64,000 nucleotides of DNA, taken from NCBI RefSeq assembly GCF_021173675.1, contig NZ_JAIHON010000001.1, positions 769,879 to 833,878 of the forward strand, given 5' to 3'. A model generated the notes under the pieces. The model was not told the DNA's origin, did no database searches, and worked only from the letters and a program-made list of their open reading frames with translations. Source of the stretch: Streptomyces lincolnensis. Its GTDB lineage: Bacteria > Actinomycetota > Actinomycetes > Streptomycetales > Streptomycetaceae. The translations under genes and the position numbers were made by a program. Positions 9,566-19,020 of this stretch are shown one piece after another; the first letter of the stretch is position 1; each line of letters begins with the position of its first letter.

Positions 9566-10330
9566 TCAACTGGCGGTACGCCGAATCCTCCCGGCGTACC
9601 GCCGCTCCAACTCCAAGTTCCCCTCAAACCCACCCGGCACATTGGCCGACACATACACCGGCGGCCTCTCCCCCGCAGCCAGCAGCCGCGCCGTCGCCTC
9701 GGCGACAGCCATCTGCACCAACATCACCCCGGTCAACGTGGACAACGCCGACACCGCACCCCCACCCGGAAGTTCCAGCAACGCGTCCCCCCGCGGCGCC
9801 GCGTTGTCGAGGACGACATCCGCGAGATCGGCCAGCTTGTAACCACTCGCATGCCCCGCCGGAACGGCCCGCGTATGGGTGAGAGAGGTGACGGCAAGGA
9901 TCTTGTGGCCCTGCTTCTTCGCGTGCAGGGCCATCTCCACGATGACGCTGTTGACGCCGGAGTTGGAGATGACGACGAAGAGGTCCTGGGGGTGCGGCGC
10001 GGCGAGTTCGTAGAGGCGCTCGGCCACGCCCGGCTGCCGTTCGAGGAGCGGGTCGTCCAGGACGCTCGGGTCGTCACCGCCGTAGAGGACGAGGTCGGCG
10101 ATGCTCAGGCGGTTGGTGGGCACCAGGCCGCCGGCGCGGCCGGCGATCTCCAGGACGATGGCCTGGGAGTGGCCGGTGCCGAAGGCCTGGATGACGCCGT
10201 CCGCGCGGAGGCAGTCGGCGATCAGTTCGGCGGCACGCGTGACGTCCGGGCGGGCCGACTCGGTGAGGTGCTTCAGGACGTCCAGGCTCTGCCGGGCGAA
10301 GCCCTCGGCGCTGACTGACTCGACGGACAC
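9566..10330 (-). CDS. SIS-domain sugar-phosphate protein (UPF0309-like)
   Basis: The protein has 254 residues, starting at GTG 10330 after a GGGGAG ribosome site. It is a single SIS (sugar isomerase) domain: AFGTGHSQAIVLEIAGRAGG near residue 52 and VVISNSGVNSVIVEMALHAKKQG near 120 are the phosphosugar-binding loops. The family usually sits beside sugar kinases and amino-sugar genes and is taken as an isomerase or deaminase-like enzyme acting on hexosamine phosphates. The exact reaction is not known to me. It is divergent from the RpiR regulator, itself a SIS protein, across a 120-bp gap holding three operator-like motifs. It could act on the GlcNAc-6-phosphate made by the kinase at 22102-23325 (inferred). 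Confidence 0.8.
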   Translation of the reverse strand: MSVESVSAEGFARQSLDVLKHLTESARPDVTRAAELIADCLRADGVIQAFGTGHSQAIVLEIAGRAGGLVPTNRLSIADLVLYGGDDPSVLDDPLLERQPGVAERLYELAAPHPQDLFVVISNSGVNSVIVEMALHAKKQGHKILAVTSLTHTRAVPAGHASGYKLADLADVVLDNAAPRGDALLELPGGGAVSALSTLTGVMLVQMAVAEATARLLAAGERPPVYVSANVPGGFEGNLELERRYAGRIRRTAS

Positions 10331-10346
10331 GCGACACTCCCCTTGC

Positions 10347-10446
10347 TGATGGATTGAACCACCCTATACATCTCCATCGGTGAATCAATAAACCATGAGC
10401 GGTCCTGGTATTCAATCCGCCCCTCGAAGGGTGGCTGATACATTCT
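10347..10446. promoter_or_regulatory. Divergent promoter region with three putative RpiR operators
   Basis: Three motifs of the locus consensus lie between the SIS and regulator genes: TGATGGATTGAACCA (10347-10361), TGAATCAATAAACCA (10381-10395) and TGGCTGATACATTCT (10432-10446). The last shares TGATACATTC with the site at 23338. Their position would let the regulator control both divergent genes, including itself. Confidence 0.55.
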
Positions 10447-10450
10447 TCGC

Positions 10451-11335
10451 ATGCCCACGACGGACGTCACCACACTGATCCGCACCGAGCTCCCCCGGCT
10501 TGCGGGCTCCCTGCGGAAGGTCGGCGAGCTGATCCTGGAGGATCCGGCCGCCGTCACCCACTGCTCGGCCGCGGAGCTGGGCCGCCGCACCGGTACCTCG
10601 CAGGCGACCGTGACCCGTTTCTGCCGGGCGATCGGGCTCGATTCCTACCAGCATCTGCTGATAGAGCTGGCCCAGGAGCGCGGCCGGGGCGAGGTCTCCG
10701 ACTGGGGCTCGGCGGAGATCGGACCCGACATCTCCCCGGACGACAGTCTGGAACGGGTCGTCCAGGTCGTCGGCAGCGCGGATCTGCGCGCGATCCAGCA
10801 GACCATCGACCGGATCGACCTCGACGCGCTGGAGCGGGCGGCCCAGGCGCTGGCCAAGGCCCGGCGCATCGACGTGTACGGCGTCGGCGGCAGCGGTGCG
10901 GTGGCCCAGGAGACGGAGACCCGGCTGTTCCGGATCGGCTGCCAGGTCCGCGGCTGGACCGAGGTGCACGGGGCGGCCACCTCCGCGGCCCTGCTCACCC
11001 CGGCCGACGTGGCCATCGGCATCTCCCACTCCGGTTCCACCCGCGAGACCCTCGAACCGTTCGAGATGGCCAAGGAGCGCGGCGCCACCACCGTCGCCAT
11101 CACCACCGACCCGCGCTCCCCGCTGGCCAAGGCCGCCGACATCCGGCTCATCTCGGCCACCTCGGAGACCAGCTTCCGCACCGGCAGCATCGGCGGCCGG
11201 CACTCGGTCCTGATGATCGTCGACTGTCTCTACGTCCGGGTCGGCCAGGTCTCCTACCAGCGCGCGAGCGCCTCGCTGGCGCTGACCGACCACATCACCC
11301 CACAGCACGCCGTGAAGAACCGGCGCGCCCGCTGA
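10451..11335 (+). CDS. RpiR/MurR-family transcriptional regulator
   Basis: This 294-residue regulator has an N-terminal HTH_6 domain (AAELGRRTGTSQATVTRFCRAIGLDSYQHL, residues ~35-65) and a C-terminal SIS domain (VYGVGGSGAVAQETETRLFRIG near 140; GISHSGSTRETLEPFEMAKERG near 195) that should sense a phosphosugar. RpiR-type proteins in amino-sugar loci repress or activate catabolic genes and release DNA when the sugar phosphate is bound. It lies in the middle of the glycan cluster, and a shared 15-bp motif occurs before most of the cluster's transcription units, so it is the obvious cognate regulator. No clear ribosome site precedes the ATG, and the transcript may be leaderless. Confidence 0.9.
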   Translation: MPTTDVTTLIRTELPRLAGSLRKVGELILEDPAAVTHCSAAELGRRTGTSQATVTRFCRAIGLDSYQHLLIELAQERGRGEVSDWGSAEIGPDISPDDSLERVVQVVGSADLRAIQQTIDRIDLDALERAAQALAKARRIDVYGVGGSGAVAQETETRLFRIGCQVRGWTEVHGAATSAALLTPADVAIGISHSGSTRETLEPFEMAKERGATTVAITTDPRSPLAKAADIRLISATSETSFRTGSIGGRHSVLMIVDCLYVRVGQVSYQRASASLALTDHITPQHAVKNRRAR

Positions 11336-11493
11336 CCCCGGCCGGCGCCACGGCAGGATCCCGACCCGCGACACGGCGGGATCCCGGCCGGGGCGCGGCC
11401 TGCCCCGACCGGCGGCACGACAGGATCCCGACCGGTCGGATGGCGAGATCTCGACCGGTGATGCATGGATGAACCACCGAGATCACTCGAAGG

Positions 11494-11508
11494 TGGTTGT
11501 TTGAATCA
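11494..11508. promoter_or_regulatory. Putative RpiR operator upstream of GH38 gene
   Basis: TGGTTGTTTGAATCA matches the consensus at 13 of 15 positions and is an imperfect inverted repeat of TGGTT and AATCA. A second half-site, GATGAACCA, lies about 20 bp upstream. Confidence 0.6.
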
Positions 11509-11558
11509 TCCTCCCGGTGCCAGGATGGGGCTCCCCCGAGCCATCTCGTAGGAGCCCC

Positions 11559-14500
11559 ATGCGCGTGTCCCTGGTCGAGTCGACCGAGCTCTTCGTCGGA
11601 ACCACCGAGCAACCGCGTCAGGTGGTGGCCGTCGAGCTGAGCCACACCCCCGGCCGGACGGTGCGCATCGCCGTCGAGGGCCCCGGCATCACCGGGGAGG
11701 CCGTCGCGACGACGGCCGACGACGGCACCGTCCGCGCCGAGATACCCGTGACCGCCGAGCTCGCCGTCGGCGAGCGGCGCGAGATCACGGTGACCGCCGC
11801 CGACGGGGACGAGGTCGCCCGCCACACCGGCGAGTTCACGGCCGCCGAACCCGGCTGGACCATGTTCATGGTCAGCCACTTCCACTACGACCCCGTGTGG
11901 TGGAACACCCAGGCCGCCTACACCGAGACCTGGGACGTCGCCGACGACCCGGCCTCCACCGGCCTGCCGGCCCGCACCTTCGACTCGCGCGGCCAGTCCG
12001 GGATGAGCCTGGTGCGGGCCCACTGCGATCTGGCCCGGCGCGATCCCGCGTACACCTTCGTGCTCGCGGAGGTCGACTACCTCAAGCCGTACTGGGACTC
12101 CTTCCCCGAGGAGCGGGCCTTCCTGCGCCAGCTGATCCGCACCGGGCGCGTGGAGATCATGGGCGGCACCTACAACGAGCCGAACACGAACCTCACCGGC
12201 GCCGAGGCGACCGTACGCAACGCGCTGTACGGCGACGGATACCAGCGCGGGGTCATGGGGGCGTCCCCGGAGACCGCCTGGCAGCTGGACGCGTTCGGCC
12301 ACGACCCGCAGTTCCCCGGGCTGATGGCGGACGCGGGGGTCACCTCCAGCTCGTGGGCGCGCGGGCCGTTCCACCAGTGGGGGCCGACACTGTCGGTGTT
12401 CGGCGAGGAGCCGCGGGATCCGAAGCGGATGCAGTTCCCGGCCGAGTTCGACTGGATCGCCCCCTCGGGGCGCGGGATCCTCACCGCGTACATGGTCAAC
12501 CACTACGGCGCCGGCTGGGCGATCGACAACGCGCCGACCCTGCCCGAGGCGGAGGCCGCCGCGCTGAAGCTGTTCCGGGGGCTGAAGAAGGTCGCGCTCA
12601 CCCGCAACGTGCTGCTGCCGGTCGGCGGCGACTACGCGCCGCCGTGCCGCTGGGTGATGGGCATCCACCGCGACTGGAACGAGCGGTACGTCTGGCCGCG
12701 GTTCGTCAGCGCCGTACCGAAGGACTTCTTCGCCGCCGTCCGCGCCGAACTGGAGGCCGAGGGCCGCAGGGCCTCGCCGCAGACCCGGGACATGAACCCG
12801 GTCTACACCGGCAAGGACGTCTCCTACATCGACACCAAACAGGCCCAGCGGTACGGCGAGACGCTCCTCGCCGACGCCGAGGCCTGGGCGACCCTCGCCA
12901 CCCTCGTCACCGGGCACCCCTATCCGGACGCGGCCCTCGACAAGGCCTGGCGCCAGCTGATCTACGGCGCCCACCACGACGCCATCACCGGCTCGGAGTC
13001 CGACCAGGTCTACATCGACCTGATGACCGGCTGGCGGGAGCTGTACGACCTCGCCGGGACCGTGCACGCCGACGCCACCCAGGCCCTGGCCGACCGGGTC
13101 GCCCCGGGCACCGGGACCGACCTGGTCGTCTTCAACTCCACGACCTGGGAACGGCGGGACGTGCTGACCGTCGACGACCCGGGCCTGGTGCCGCTGGGCG
13201 ACGACTTCCAGCCGCTGCCCGCCGTACGGGACGACGACGGACGCCTGCGGGTGGTCGTCCCGGAAGTACCGGGCATGGGCCTCAAGGCGATCCCGCTCAC
13301 GGCGGGCTCGATCCCCGAGTGGAGCCCCGGCGAGGGCACCACCATCCGCAACGAGTTCTACGAGGTGACGGTCGACCCCGCGCGCGGCGGCGGCGTCAGC
13401 TCCCTGCGCACGCTCACCGAGGGCGGCCGGGAACTGCTGCGCGCCGGCGACATCGGCAACGAGCTCGTCGTCCAGGAGGAGTACCCGAGGCACCCGCGCT
13501 TCGGCGAGGGTCCCTGGCACCTCACCCCGACCGGCACGACCGCCGCCCGCGGCCGGGACGTCACCGCGGACGTCGAGGTCGAGCACTCCCCGGCCGGCTC
13601 CCGCGTGACCGTCCGCGCCGATCTCGGCCTCTTCCGGTACACCCAGCGGCTGACCCTGTGGAAGGGCGTCGACCGGCTCGACGTCTCCACGACCGTCCAC
13701 GGCTACGACGGCGCCGACCGGCTGATCCGGGTGCGCTGGCCCTCCGACGTGCGCGGCGGGCTGCCGGTCCACGAGGTCGCCGACGCGGTGATCGGGCGCG
13801 GCTTCGGGTTCGTGGAGGTGGACAGCGAGCGGTTCCCGTGGACGCTGGACAACCCGGCCAACACCTGGTTCGGCCTGGGCTCCACGGCCCGCGTCCTGGT
13901 GCGCGACGACACGGGCGCTCCGCTCGGCCAACGCTCCATCGGTGTCGCCGAGCTGGTGTACGCCGACTGGGACGTGGCCGGTGAGCTGGGCACCCCGCTG
14001 GCGGCGGCGCTGGTCCGGGCGGGCGTCACCGCTACCTCGACCATCGCCGGCGGCCCCCGCTACGGCGACCTGGAGGTCGACTCCAACCTGCCCGACATCC
14101 GGATCGCCGTCGGCGGTCCCGAGCGCAACTCCCTGGTCGCCGAGGCCCTCGGCTGGGACCCGGCCGCCGAACGCGAGCTGCGCAGGCAGCTGGCCGAGCG
14201 CGGGCTCGCCTCGGTCTGGGTCGCACCGCGCGCCTCCCTGCGCGAGGAGTGGGTGCCCGGGGCCGACCTGCGCGACCTGGAGCGGCTGCCGCTGCTGGTG
14301 GTCGCGGGCAACGACCCGGAGGGCGACACCAAGGCCGTCGACGCACTCGTCGCCGACCTGGACGACTTCACCGTGACGGCCACCGCGGCGGGCGGCGGCG
14401 AGGCGCTGCCGCCGGGCGACGCCTGGGACGGGCGCGGCTTCGCCGTCCTCAACCGGGGCACACCCGGCTGCGTGGTCACCCCCTCCGGTGACCTCTACAT

Positions 14501-15785
14501 GTCCCTGATGCGGTCCTGCACCGGCTGGCCGTCCGGCATCTGGGTCGACCCGCCGCGCCGCACGGCCCCCGACGGGTCCGCCTTCCAGCTCCAGCGCTGG
14601 TCGCACACCTTCGAGTACGCCGTCGTCGGCGGCGAGGGCGACTGGCGCGAGCAGCGGCTGCCCGCGCGCGGGCACGAGTTCAACCATCCGCTCACCGCCC
14701 GGCCGCGCACCGGCCCCGAGACCCCGCTGCTGTCCCGCACGGCCTCCCTCCTCACCCTGGAGCCCGCCCGCGAGGTCCTGCTCGACGCCCTCAAGCCGCT
14801 CGGCTCGCCGCTGGCCCGGGGCAGCGTGACACCGGCCGATCCGGGACGCGGGATCGTCGTCCGCGTGCACGAGGTGAACGGCCGGCCGGTACGGGCGCAC
14901 CTGCGCGGGCCCGGCGCGTGGACCGGGGGCGCGCGTGCGGACGTCCTGGAACGGCCCGGGGAGCCGCTCGTCACGGACGCCGAGGGAGCGCTCGACGTCG
15001 GCCTGACCGGCTTCGAGGTGGCGACCGTCCTGGCCACCCCGTCCGGCCCCGACGGCGATCCCGGCTGCGGTGTCGCGGCCCACGAGCCCGCCCAGCCCGT
15101 CCACACCCGCTACTGGCTGCACAACTCGGGCCCCGCCCCGCGCGGCAACATGCCGGTCGCCGTCTATCTGTCCCCCACCGCGCTCACCGTCTCCGGTCCG
15201 GTCACCGCGACCGTCCGGGTCGGCTCGGAACTGACCGACGCGCCGGTCTCGGGCACGGTGACCTTCGAGGTGCCGGACGGCTGGACCGCCGAACCGGCCG
15301 AGCTGCCCTACGCCCTCGGCCCCGGCGGCTTCACCCTCGCCGAGGTCACGGTCACCCCGCCGCCCGCCCCGGAGCCCGGCCGGCACTGGCTGGCGGCCCG
15401 GCTGACGTACGCCGGGCAGACCTTCGAGGACGTGGTCGCCCTCGACGTACCCGACGGGCACACCGGCCCGACCCTGGTGACCCGCCTGGGCGCCGACCGC
15501 GTCACCGTCCGCACGGGCGAGCGCACCCGCGTCCCGGTGACCCTCCGCAACCCCACCCGGGGCCCGCTCTCCGGCCAGCTGTGGGCCGTCTCCTCCTGGG
15601 GCACCTGGGCGGGCGTCTCCCCCGGCCTCCAGGGCTTCACCGTCCCCGGCGGCGAGGAACGGGAGTACGCCATCGAGGTGGACGGGTCGGCCGTGCCTCC
15701 CGGCTCCTACTGGCTGATGGCGAAGGTCGCCTGGCACGGCGCCGTCGCCTACACGGAGGCGGTGGAACTGGAGGTGACGCCATGA
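11559..15785 (+). CDS. GH38 alpha-mannosidase, large multidomain
   Basis: This 1408-residue protein starts at ATG 11559 after GTAGGAGC. An upstream in-frame ATG at 11517 lies in the promoter and was not used. A short beta domain (~100 residues) leads into the GH38 catalytic domain: the metal-binding FHYDPVWWNTQAAYTETWD near residue 107 and the nucleophile region WQLDAFGHDPQFP near 244. The middle helical and C-terminal beta-sandwich regions follow (residues ~500-1050). The last ~350 residues are extra beta-rich domains of NEW3/COG1470-like character. No signal peptide is seen, so it probably acts on imported or self-released glycans in the cytoplasm. It hydrolyses alpha-mannosides, consistent with high-mannose N-glycan trimming. 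The next gene overlaps its stop. Confidence 0.9.
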   Translation: MRVSLVESTELFVGTTEQPRQVVAVELSHTPGRTVRIAVEGPGITGEAVATTADDGTVRAEIPVTAELAVGERREITVTAADGDEVARHTGEFTAAEPGWTMFMVSHFHYDPVWWNTQAAYTETWDVADDPASTGLPARTFDSRGQSGMSLVRAHCDLARRDPAYTFVLAEVDYLKPYWDSFPEERAFLRQLIRTGRVEIMGGTYNEPNTNLTGAEATVRNALYGDGYQRGVMGASPETAWQLDAFGHDPQFPGLMADAGVTSSSWARGPFHQWGPTLSVFGEEPRDPKRMQFPAEFDWIAPSGRGILTAYMVNHYGAGWAIDNAPTLPEAEAAALKLFRGLKKVALTRNVLLPVGGDYAPPCRWVMGIHRDWNERYVWPRFVSAVPKDFFAAVRAELEAEGRRASPQTRDMNPVYTGKDVSYIDTKQAQRYGETLLADAEAWATLATLVTGHPYPDAALDKAWRQLIYGAHHDAITGSESDQVYIDLMTGWRELYDLAGTVHADATQALADRVAPGTGTDLVVFNSTTWERRDVLTVDDPGLVPLGDDFQPLPAVRDDDGRLRVVVPEVPGMGLKAIPLTAGSIPEWSPGEGTTIRNEFYEVTVDPARGGGVSSLRTLTEGGRELLRAGDIGNELVVQEEYPRHPRFGEGPWHLTPTGTTAARGRDVTADVEVEHSPAGSRVTVRADLGLFRYTQRLTLWKGVDRLDVSTTVHGYDGADRLIRVRWPSDVRGGLPVHEVADAVIGRGFGFVEVDSERFPWTLDNPANTWFGLGSTARVLVRDDTGAPLGQRSIGVAELVYADWDVAGELGTPLAAALVRAGVTATSTIAGGPRYGDLEVDSNLPDIRIAVGGPERNSLVAEALGWDPAAERELRRQLAERGLASVWVAPRASLREEWVPGADLRDLERLPLLVVAGNDPEGDTKAVDALVADLDDFTVTATAAGGGEALPPGDAWDGRGFAVLNRGTPGCVVTPSGDLYMSLMRSCTGWPSGIWVDPPRRTAPDGSAFQLQRWSHTFEYAVVGGEGDWREQRLPARGHEFNHPLTARPRTGPETPLLSRTASLLTLEPAREVLLDALKPLGSPLARGSVTPADPGRGIVVRVHEVNGRPVRAHLRGPGAWTGGARADVLERPGEPLVTDAEGALDVGLTGFEVATVLATPSGPDGDPGCGVAAHEPAQPVHTRYWLHNSGPAPRGNMPVAVYLSPTALTVSGPVTATVRVGSELTDAPVSGTVTFEVPDGWTAEPAELPYALGPGGFTLAEVTVTPPPAPEPGRHWLAARLTYAGQTFEDVVALDVPDGHTGPTLVTRLGADRVTVRTGERTRVPVTLRNPTRGPLSGQLWAVSSWGTWAGVSPGLQGFTVPGGEEREYAIEVDGSAVPPGSYWLMAKVAWHGAVAYTEAVELEVTP

Positions 15786-16471
15786 CCGACCACGCCGCCC
15801 TCGTCCACGGCGAAGCCCTCCCGAAGGAGCGCGTGGACGCCGTCCTGAACGCAGTCCCACCCCGAGACCACGAAACCCACCCCGACACCTTCGCCCGAGC
15901 AGAACGCCAACGCCGCCGCTGGGCAACCCAGGTGGCGGTAATAGACGAACTGTCCCAACGGGCCTGCAAGGAACGCAGGTTGCCGATAGCGCCCCATAGG
16001 GGCGCGGGGAACTGCGCGACCAGCCACAACGCACCCGCAGCCGCCGAACAACAAATCCCACCACCCCCCTTGGAGCGCACCGCACTCACCTCACAGCACG
16101 TCGCGGACTTGGGCAGCATCGTCGCCGTAGCCCTGGCCCACTCCCCCGCCGCCCGCACCCTCCTCTCCGCCCTGGAACACGACCAACACATCCCCGACCA
16201 AGCCGTACGCGACTACTACACCCGCAACCCCGACCGCTTCCTCACCCCGGACGCCCTGAGACGCGGCGTCGACCCCTTCGGCAACCAGCCCCCGGAAGAC
16301 TTCCTACCGTTCGAGGCCGCCCGCGAGGGCATCGCACGGGAACTCCGCCGCGCCGCAGCCCACCGCGCCTTCTTCGACTGGCTGGACCAGGCACGCGCAG
16401 ACGTGGTGTACGCGCACGGGTACGAGCACCCGGGCGACCCCTCACACCCGGACCACGAGCACCGGCACTGA
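15782..16471 (+). CDS. Unknown protein (SurA-N/DUF7158-like) carrying an inserted repeat
   Basis: The 229-residue protein starts at an ATG overlapping the mannosidase stop (ATGA). The N-terminus (VHGEALPKERVDAVL) and helical C-terminus (DQAVRDYYTRNPDRFLTPDALRRG, then IARELRRAAAHRAFFDWLDQARAD) resemble the helical chaperone part of SurA-type proteins without a PPIase domain, as in the family I know as DUF7158. Residues ~70-90 are encoded by the dispersed repeat at 15992-16050 and look like an in-frame insertion. Codon choice is more A-ending than in its neighbours. Its job in the glycan operon is unknown. Confidence 0.6.
   Translation: MTDHAALVHGEALPKERVDAVLNAVPPRDHETHPDTFARAERQRRRWATQVAVIDELSQRACKERRLPIAPHRGAGNCATSHNAPAAAEQQIPPPPLERTALTSQHVADLGSIVAVALAHSPAARTLLSALEHDQHIPDQAVRDYYTRNPDRFLTPDALRRGVDPFGNQPPEDFLPFEAAREGIARELRRAAAHRAFFDWLDQARADVVYAHGYEHPGDPSHPDHEHRH
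15992..16050. repeat. Dispersed repeat, copy 2, inside a coding region
   Basis: This begins CCCCATAGGGGCGCGGGG and continues through AACTGCGCGACCAGCCAC. It shares its first ~25 bases with copy 1 at 9494-9516. Here the element lies in frame within the coding sequence at 15782-16471 and supplies about 20 residues. Confidence 0.6.
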
Positions 16472-16556
16472 TCTCGGACGGAACCTAAACGCAACACGGC
16501 AAACCATTGACCTCCGATGAATTCTGGTCCACATTTTCATCAATCAGAGTCGAAGT

Positions 16557-16571
16557 TGGTTGATTGAACCA
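16557..16571. promoter_or_regulatory. Putative RpiR operator, best palindrome
   Basis: TGGTTGATTGAACCA has perfect TGGTT and AACCA arms around GATTG, 45 bp before the binding-protein start. It is the cleanest inverted repeat of the set, and I used it as the locus consensus. Confidence 0.65.
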
Positions 16572-16615
16572 GCCAGCACATCCCTGACTCGCCCGGTCGC
16601 AGGAGGGCCCATCAC

Positions 16616-17986
16616 ATGCGCGCAAGAAGACTGACCCGCACCCTGACCTGTATCGCCGCACTGTCCCTGGCCGCAGCAGGCTGCGGGCTGTCCAGCGGCT
16701 CCGACGGCGGGGACTCCACCGCCGGCGGCTGCAAGGTCGACCAGGGCAATGTCGGGTCCGGGAAGCTCTCCGGCGATGTGAAGGGCACCATCACCTTCCA
16801 GACGACCAACCTGAAGAAGGACTTCGGGGACTACTTCAACGGCGTGATCTCCGCCTTCGAGAAGACCCACTCCGGCGCCAAGGTCAAGTGGATCGACGAC
16901 CCGGGCGACGCCACCTTCACCCAGCGTCTGGTCGCCGACGCCCAGGGCTGCACGCTGCCGGACGTGGTGAACATCAACGTCAACACGGCGGTCGCGCTCA
17001 CCAAGAACGGCTATCTGCTCGACCTGGACAAGAAGGCCCCGGACGCGGGCAAGCCGTTCGTGCCCAACCTGTGGAAGTCCAGCCTGTACGCGGACGCCTC
17101 CGGCGCGAAGGTGCACAGCGTGCTGCCCTGGTACTCCGGCGGCATCGTGCAGACCTTCAACACCGAGCTGATGAAGGAGGCGGGCCTGGACCCGGCCAAA
17201 CCTCCGACGACCGTGCTCGGCCTGTTCGCCGACGCCGAGAAGGTGGCCAAGGCCTCGGGCGGCAAGTACTACGCCTTCCTCGCCAACCCGCAGCTGCGCA
17301 TCCCGGCCGACTGGCAGCAGATGGGCATCAAGGTGCTGTCCGCCGACGGCAAGTCGTTCACCTTCGCCGACGACCCGAAGACCGCGCAGTGGGTCGAGGC
17401 CATGACGAAGCTCTACAAGGCCGGCGGCATGCCCCGGGACTCGCTCTCCGCCACCCAGGACCCGGCCAACGTCTACGGCCAGGGCAAGCTGGTGTACGGC
17501 CCGACCAACCCCAACTTCCTGCGCTTCATCCAGCAGAACAACCCGACCGTCTACAAGAAGACCGGCGTCGCGCGCTACATGCTGGACGCCCTCGGCCACA
17601 CCGTCGGCGCCCCGCAGTACGTCGGCGTCGCCTCCACCAGCAAGAACGCGGCGACCGCGCTGGCCTTCGCGCAGTTCCTGACCAACGCCGAGAACCAGCT
17701 GGCGTGGGCGAAGGACCCGAACGTCGTCATCTTCCCCTCCACGACCGCCTCGCTGGACGACCCGTTCTTCCAGTCGGTCAAGGGCGACGACCCCTTCGCC
17801 GAGGCCCGCAAGATCGTCGCCAGTGACCGCAAGACCGCGACGGCCGACGAGATCGCCCTCACTCCGGGCGAGCTGAACGCCATCTCGGCCCAGATCCAGC
17901 TGGCCATGCAGGGCAAGAAGAGCGCCGAGGACGCCCTGAAGGAAGCGCAGTCCAAGGCCAACGAGCTGATCAAGCAGGGCAGCTGA
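16616..17986 (+). CDS. Sugar ABC transporter substrate-binding lipoprotein (family 1)
   Basis: The protein has 456 residues. Its N-terminus MRARRLTRTLTCIAALSLAAAGC ends in a lipobox with the modified Cys near residue 22, so it is anchored on the outer face of the membrane. The body is a SBP_bac_1 fold: GTITFQTTNLKKDFGDYFNGVI near 50, DVVNINVNTAVALTKNGYLLDLD near 120, and the C-terminal lobe signature FAQFLTNAENQLAWAKDPNV near 355. It probably binds an oligosaccharide released by the extracellular enzymes. Two permease genes follow immediately, the first 2 nt after its stop. A strong operator-like palindrome precedes it. Confidence 0.9.
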   Translation: MRARRLTRTLTCIAALSLAAAGCGLSSGSDGGDSTAGGCKVDQGNVGSGKLSGDVKGTITFQTTNLKKDFGDYFNGVISAFEKTHSGAKVKWIDDPGDATFTQRLVADAQGCTLPDVVNINVNTAVALTKNGYLLDLDKKAPDAGKPFVPNLWKSSLYADASGAKVHSVLPWYSGGIVQTFNTELMKEAGLDPAKPPTTVLGLFADAEKVAKASGGKYYAFLANPQLRIPADWQQMGIKVLSADGKSFTFADDPKTAQWVEAMTKLYKAGGMPRDSLSATQDPANVYGQGKLVYGPTNPNFLRFIQQNNPTVYKKTGVARYMLDALGHTVGAPQYVGVASTSKNAATALAFAQFLTNAENQLAWAKDPNVVIFPSTTASLDDPFFQSVKGDDPFAEARKIVASDRKTATADEIALTPGELNAISAQIQLAMQGKKSAEDALKEAQSKANELIKQGS

Positions 17987-17988
17987 CG

Positions 17989-19020
17989 ATGGCCCAGCAC
18001 ACCGTGGACCAGGCGCCCGTTCCCTCTCCCCTGGGGGCGGGCGCCCCCCGCCCCGGCACCGTACCCGAACCGCCGGGGCGCCTGCGCCGCGTCCTCCGCT
18101 CCGTGGTCCCTGGCCCGACCGCGGACGCGGGGGGCGCGGCGCTCTACCGGCGCTGGTGGCTGCCCTGGCTGTGGATGACCCCGGCGGTCGTCGGCGCGAC
18201 GGTGTTCGGGGTGTTCCCCTTCCTCAACACGATCCTGGTGTCCTTCACCGACGCCAAGCCGCTCGGTGGCGCCTACAAGGTCGTGGGGTTGGACAACTAC
18301 ACCCGGATGCTGGGGGATTCGGACTTCTGGCTGGCGACCCGCAACAGCGTTCTGTACGCGCTGATCGTCGTCCCCCTGATGGTGCTGCTGCCCCTGCTGC
18401 TCGCGGTGCTGGTGGAGAAGAACCTGCCGGGCATCGGCTTCTTCCGCTCCGCCTTCTACACCCCCGTCCTCGCCTCCAGCGTGGTCGTGGGCCTGAGCTG
18501 GCAGTGGCTGCTGAGCGACCAGGGCCTGGTCAACACCTGGCTCCAGAAGGCGCACATCATCCGGGAGGCCATCCCGTTCCTGTCCGACTCGTGGCTGATC
18601 CTGCTCTCCGCGATGGGCCTGACGATCTGGAAGGGCCTCGGCTGGTACATGATCTTCTACCTGGCCGCGCTGGGGAACGTGCCGAAGGAACTCCACGAGG
18701 CCGCCGCCGTCGACGGCGCGGGCCCCGCCCGCCGCTTCTGGCACATCACCGTGCCGGGCGTGCGCCAGTCGATGATGCTGGTCGGCACCCTCACCGGCAT
18801 CGGCTCGCTGCGGGTGTTCACCGAGATCTACATGCTCGGCGGCTCCACCGGCGGCCCCGGCGGCGCCGACCGCACGCTCCCCTTCTACATCCGGGACGTC
18901 GGTCTCGACCCGCTCACCGGCAACGCCGGCTACGGCGCCGCGGTCAGCGTCGCCCTGTTCGCCCTGACCCTGGGCCTGACGCTGCTCGCCCAGCGCCTGA
19001 CGAAGGAGGACGAGGGATGA
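17989..19020 (+). CDS. Sugar ABC transporter permease (MalF type)
   Basis: The 343-residue protein has a ~55-residue proline/arginine-rich cytoplasmic lead followed by six membrane segments. The cytoplasmic EAA loop (LHEAAAVDGAGPARRFWHITVPG, near residue 235) docks an ATPase subunit. It starts 2 nt after the binding-protein gene and its stop overlaps the next permease start (ATGA). No ATPase gene is in the operon. Streptomycete sugar importers of this type commonly share the MsiK ATPase encoded elsewhere, which I assume here. Confidence 0.9.
   Translation: MAQHTVDQAPVPSPLGAGAPRPGTVPEPPGRLRRVLRSVVPGPTADAGGAALYRRWWLPWLWMTPAVVGATVFGVFPFLNTILVSFTDAKPLGGAYKVVGLDNYTRMLGDSDFWLATRNSVLYALIVVPLMVLLPLLLAVLVEKNLPGIGFFRSAFYTPVLASSVVVGLSWQWLLSDQGLVNTWLQKAHIIREAIPFLSDSWLILLSAMGLTIWKGLGWYMIFYLAALGNVPKELHEAAAVDGAGPARRFWHITVPGVRQSMMLVGTLTGIGSLRVFTEIYMLGGSTGGPGGADRTLPFYIRDVGLDPLTGNAGYGAAVSVALFALTLGLTLLAQRLTKEDEG

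Noticed and set aside
11295..16085. Very long minus-strand open frame (1596 codons) antisense to the mannosidase gene
   Set aside because: It is a GC-bias shadow: no domain is recognisable, residues are Gly/Arg/Val-rich, and the plus strand encodes a clear GH38 enzyme.
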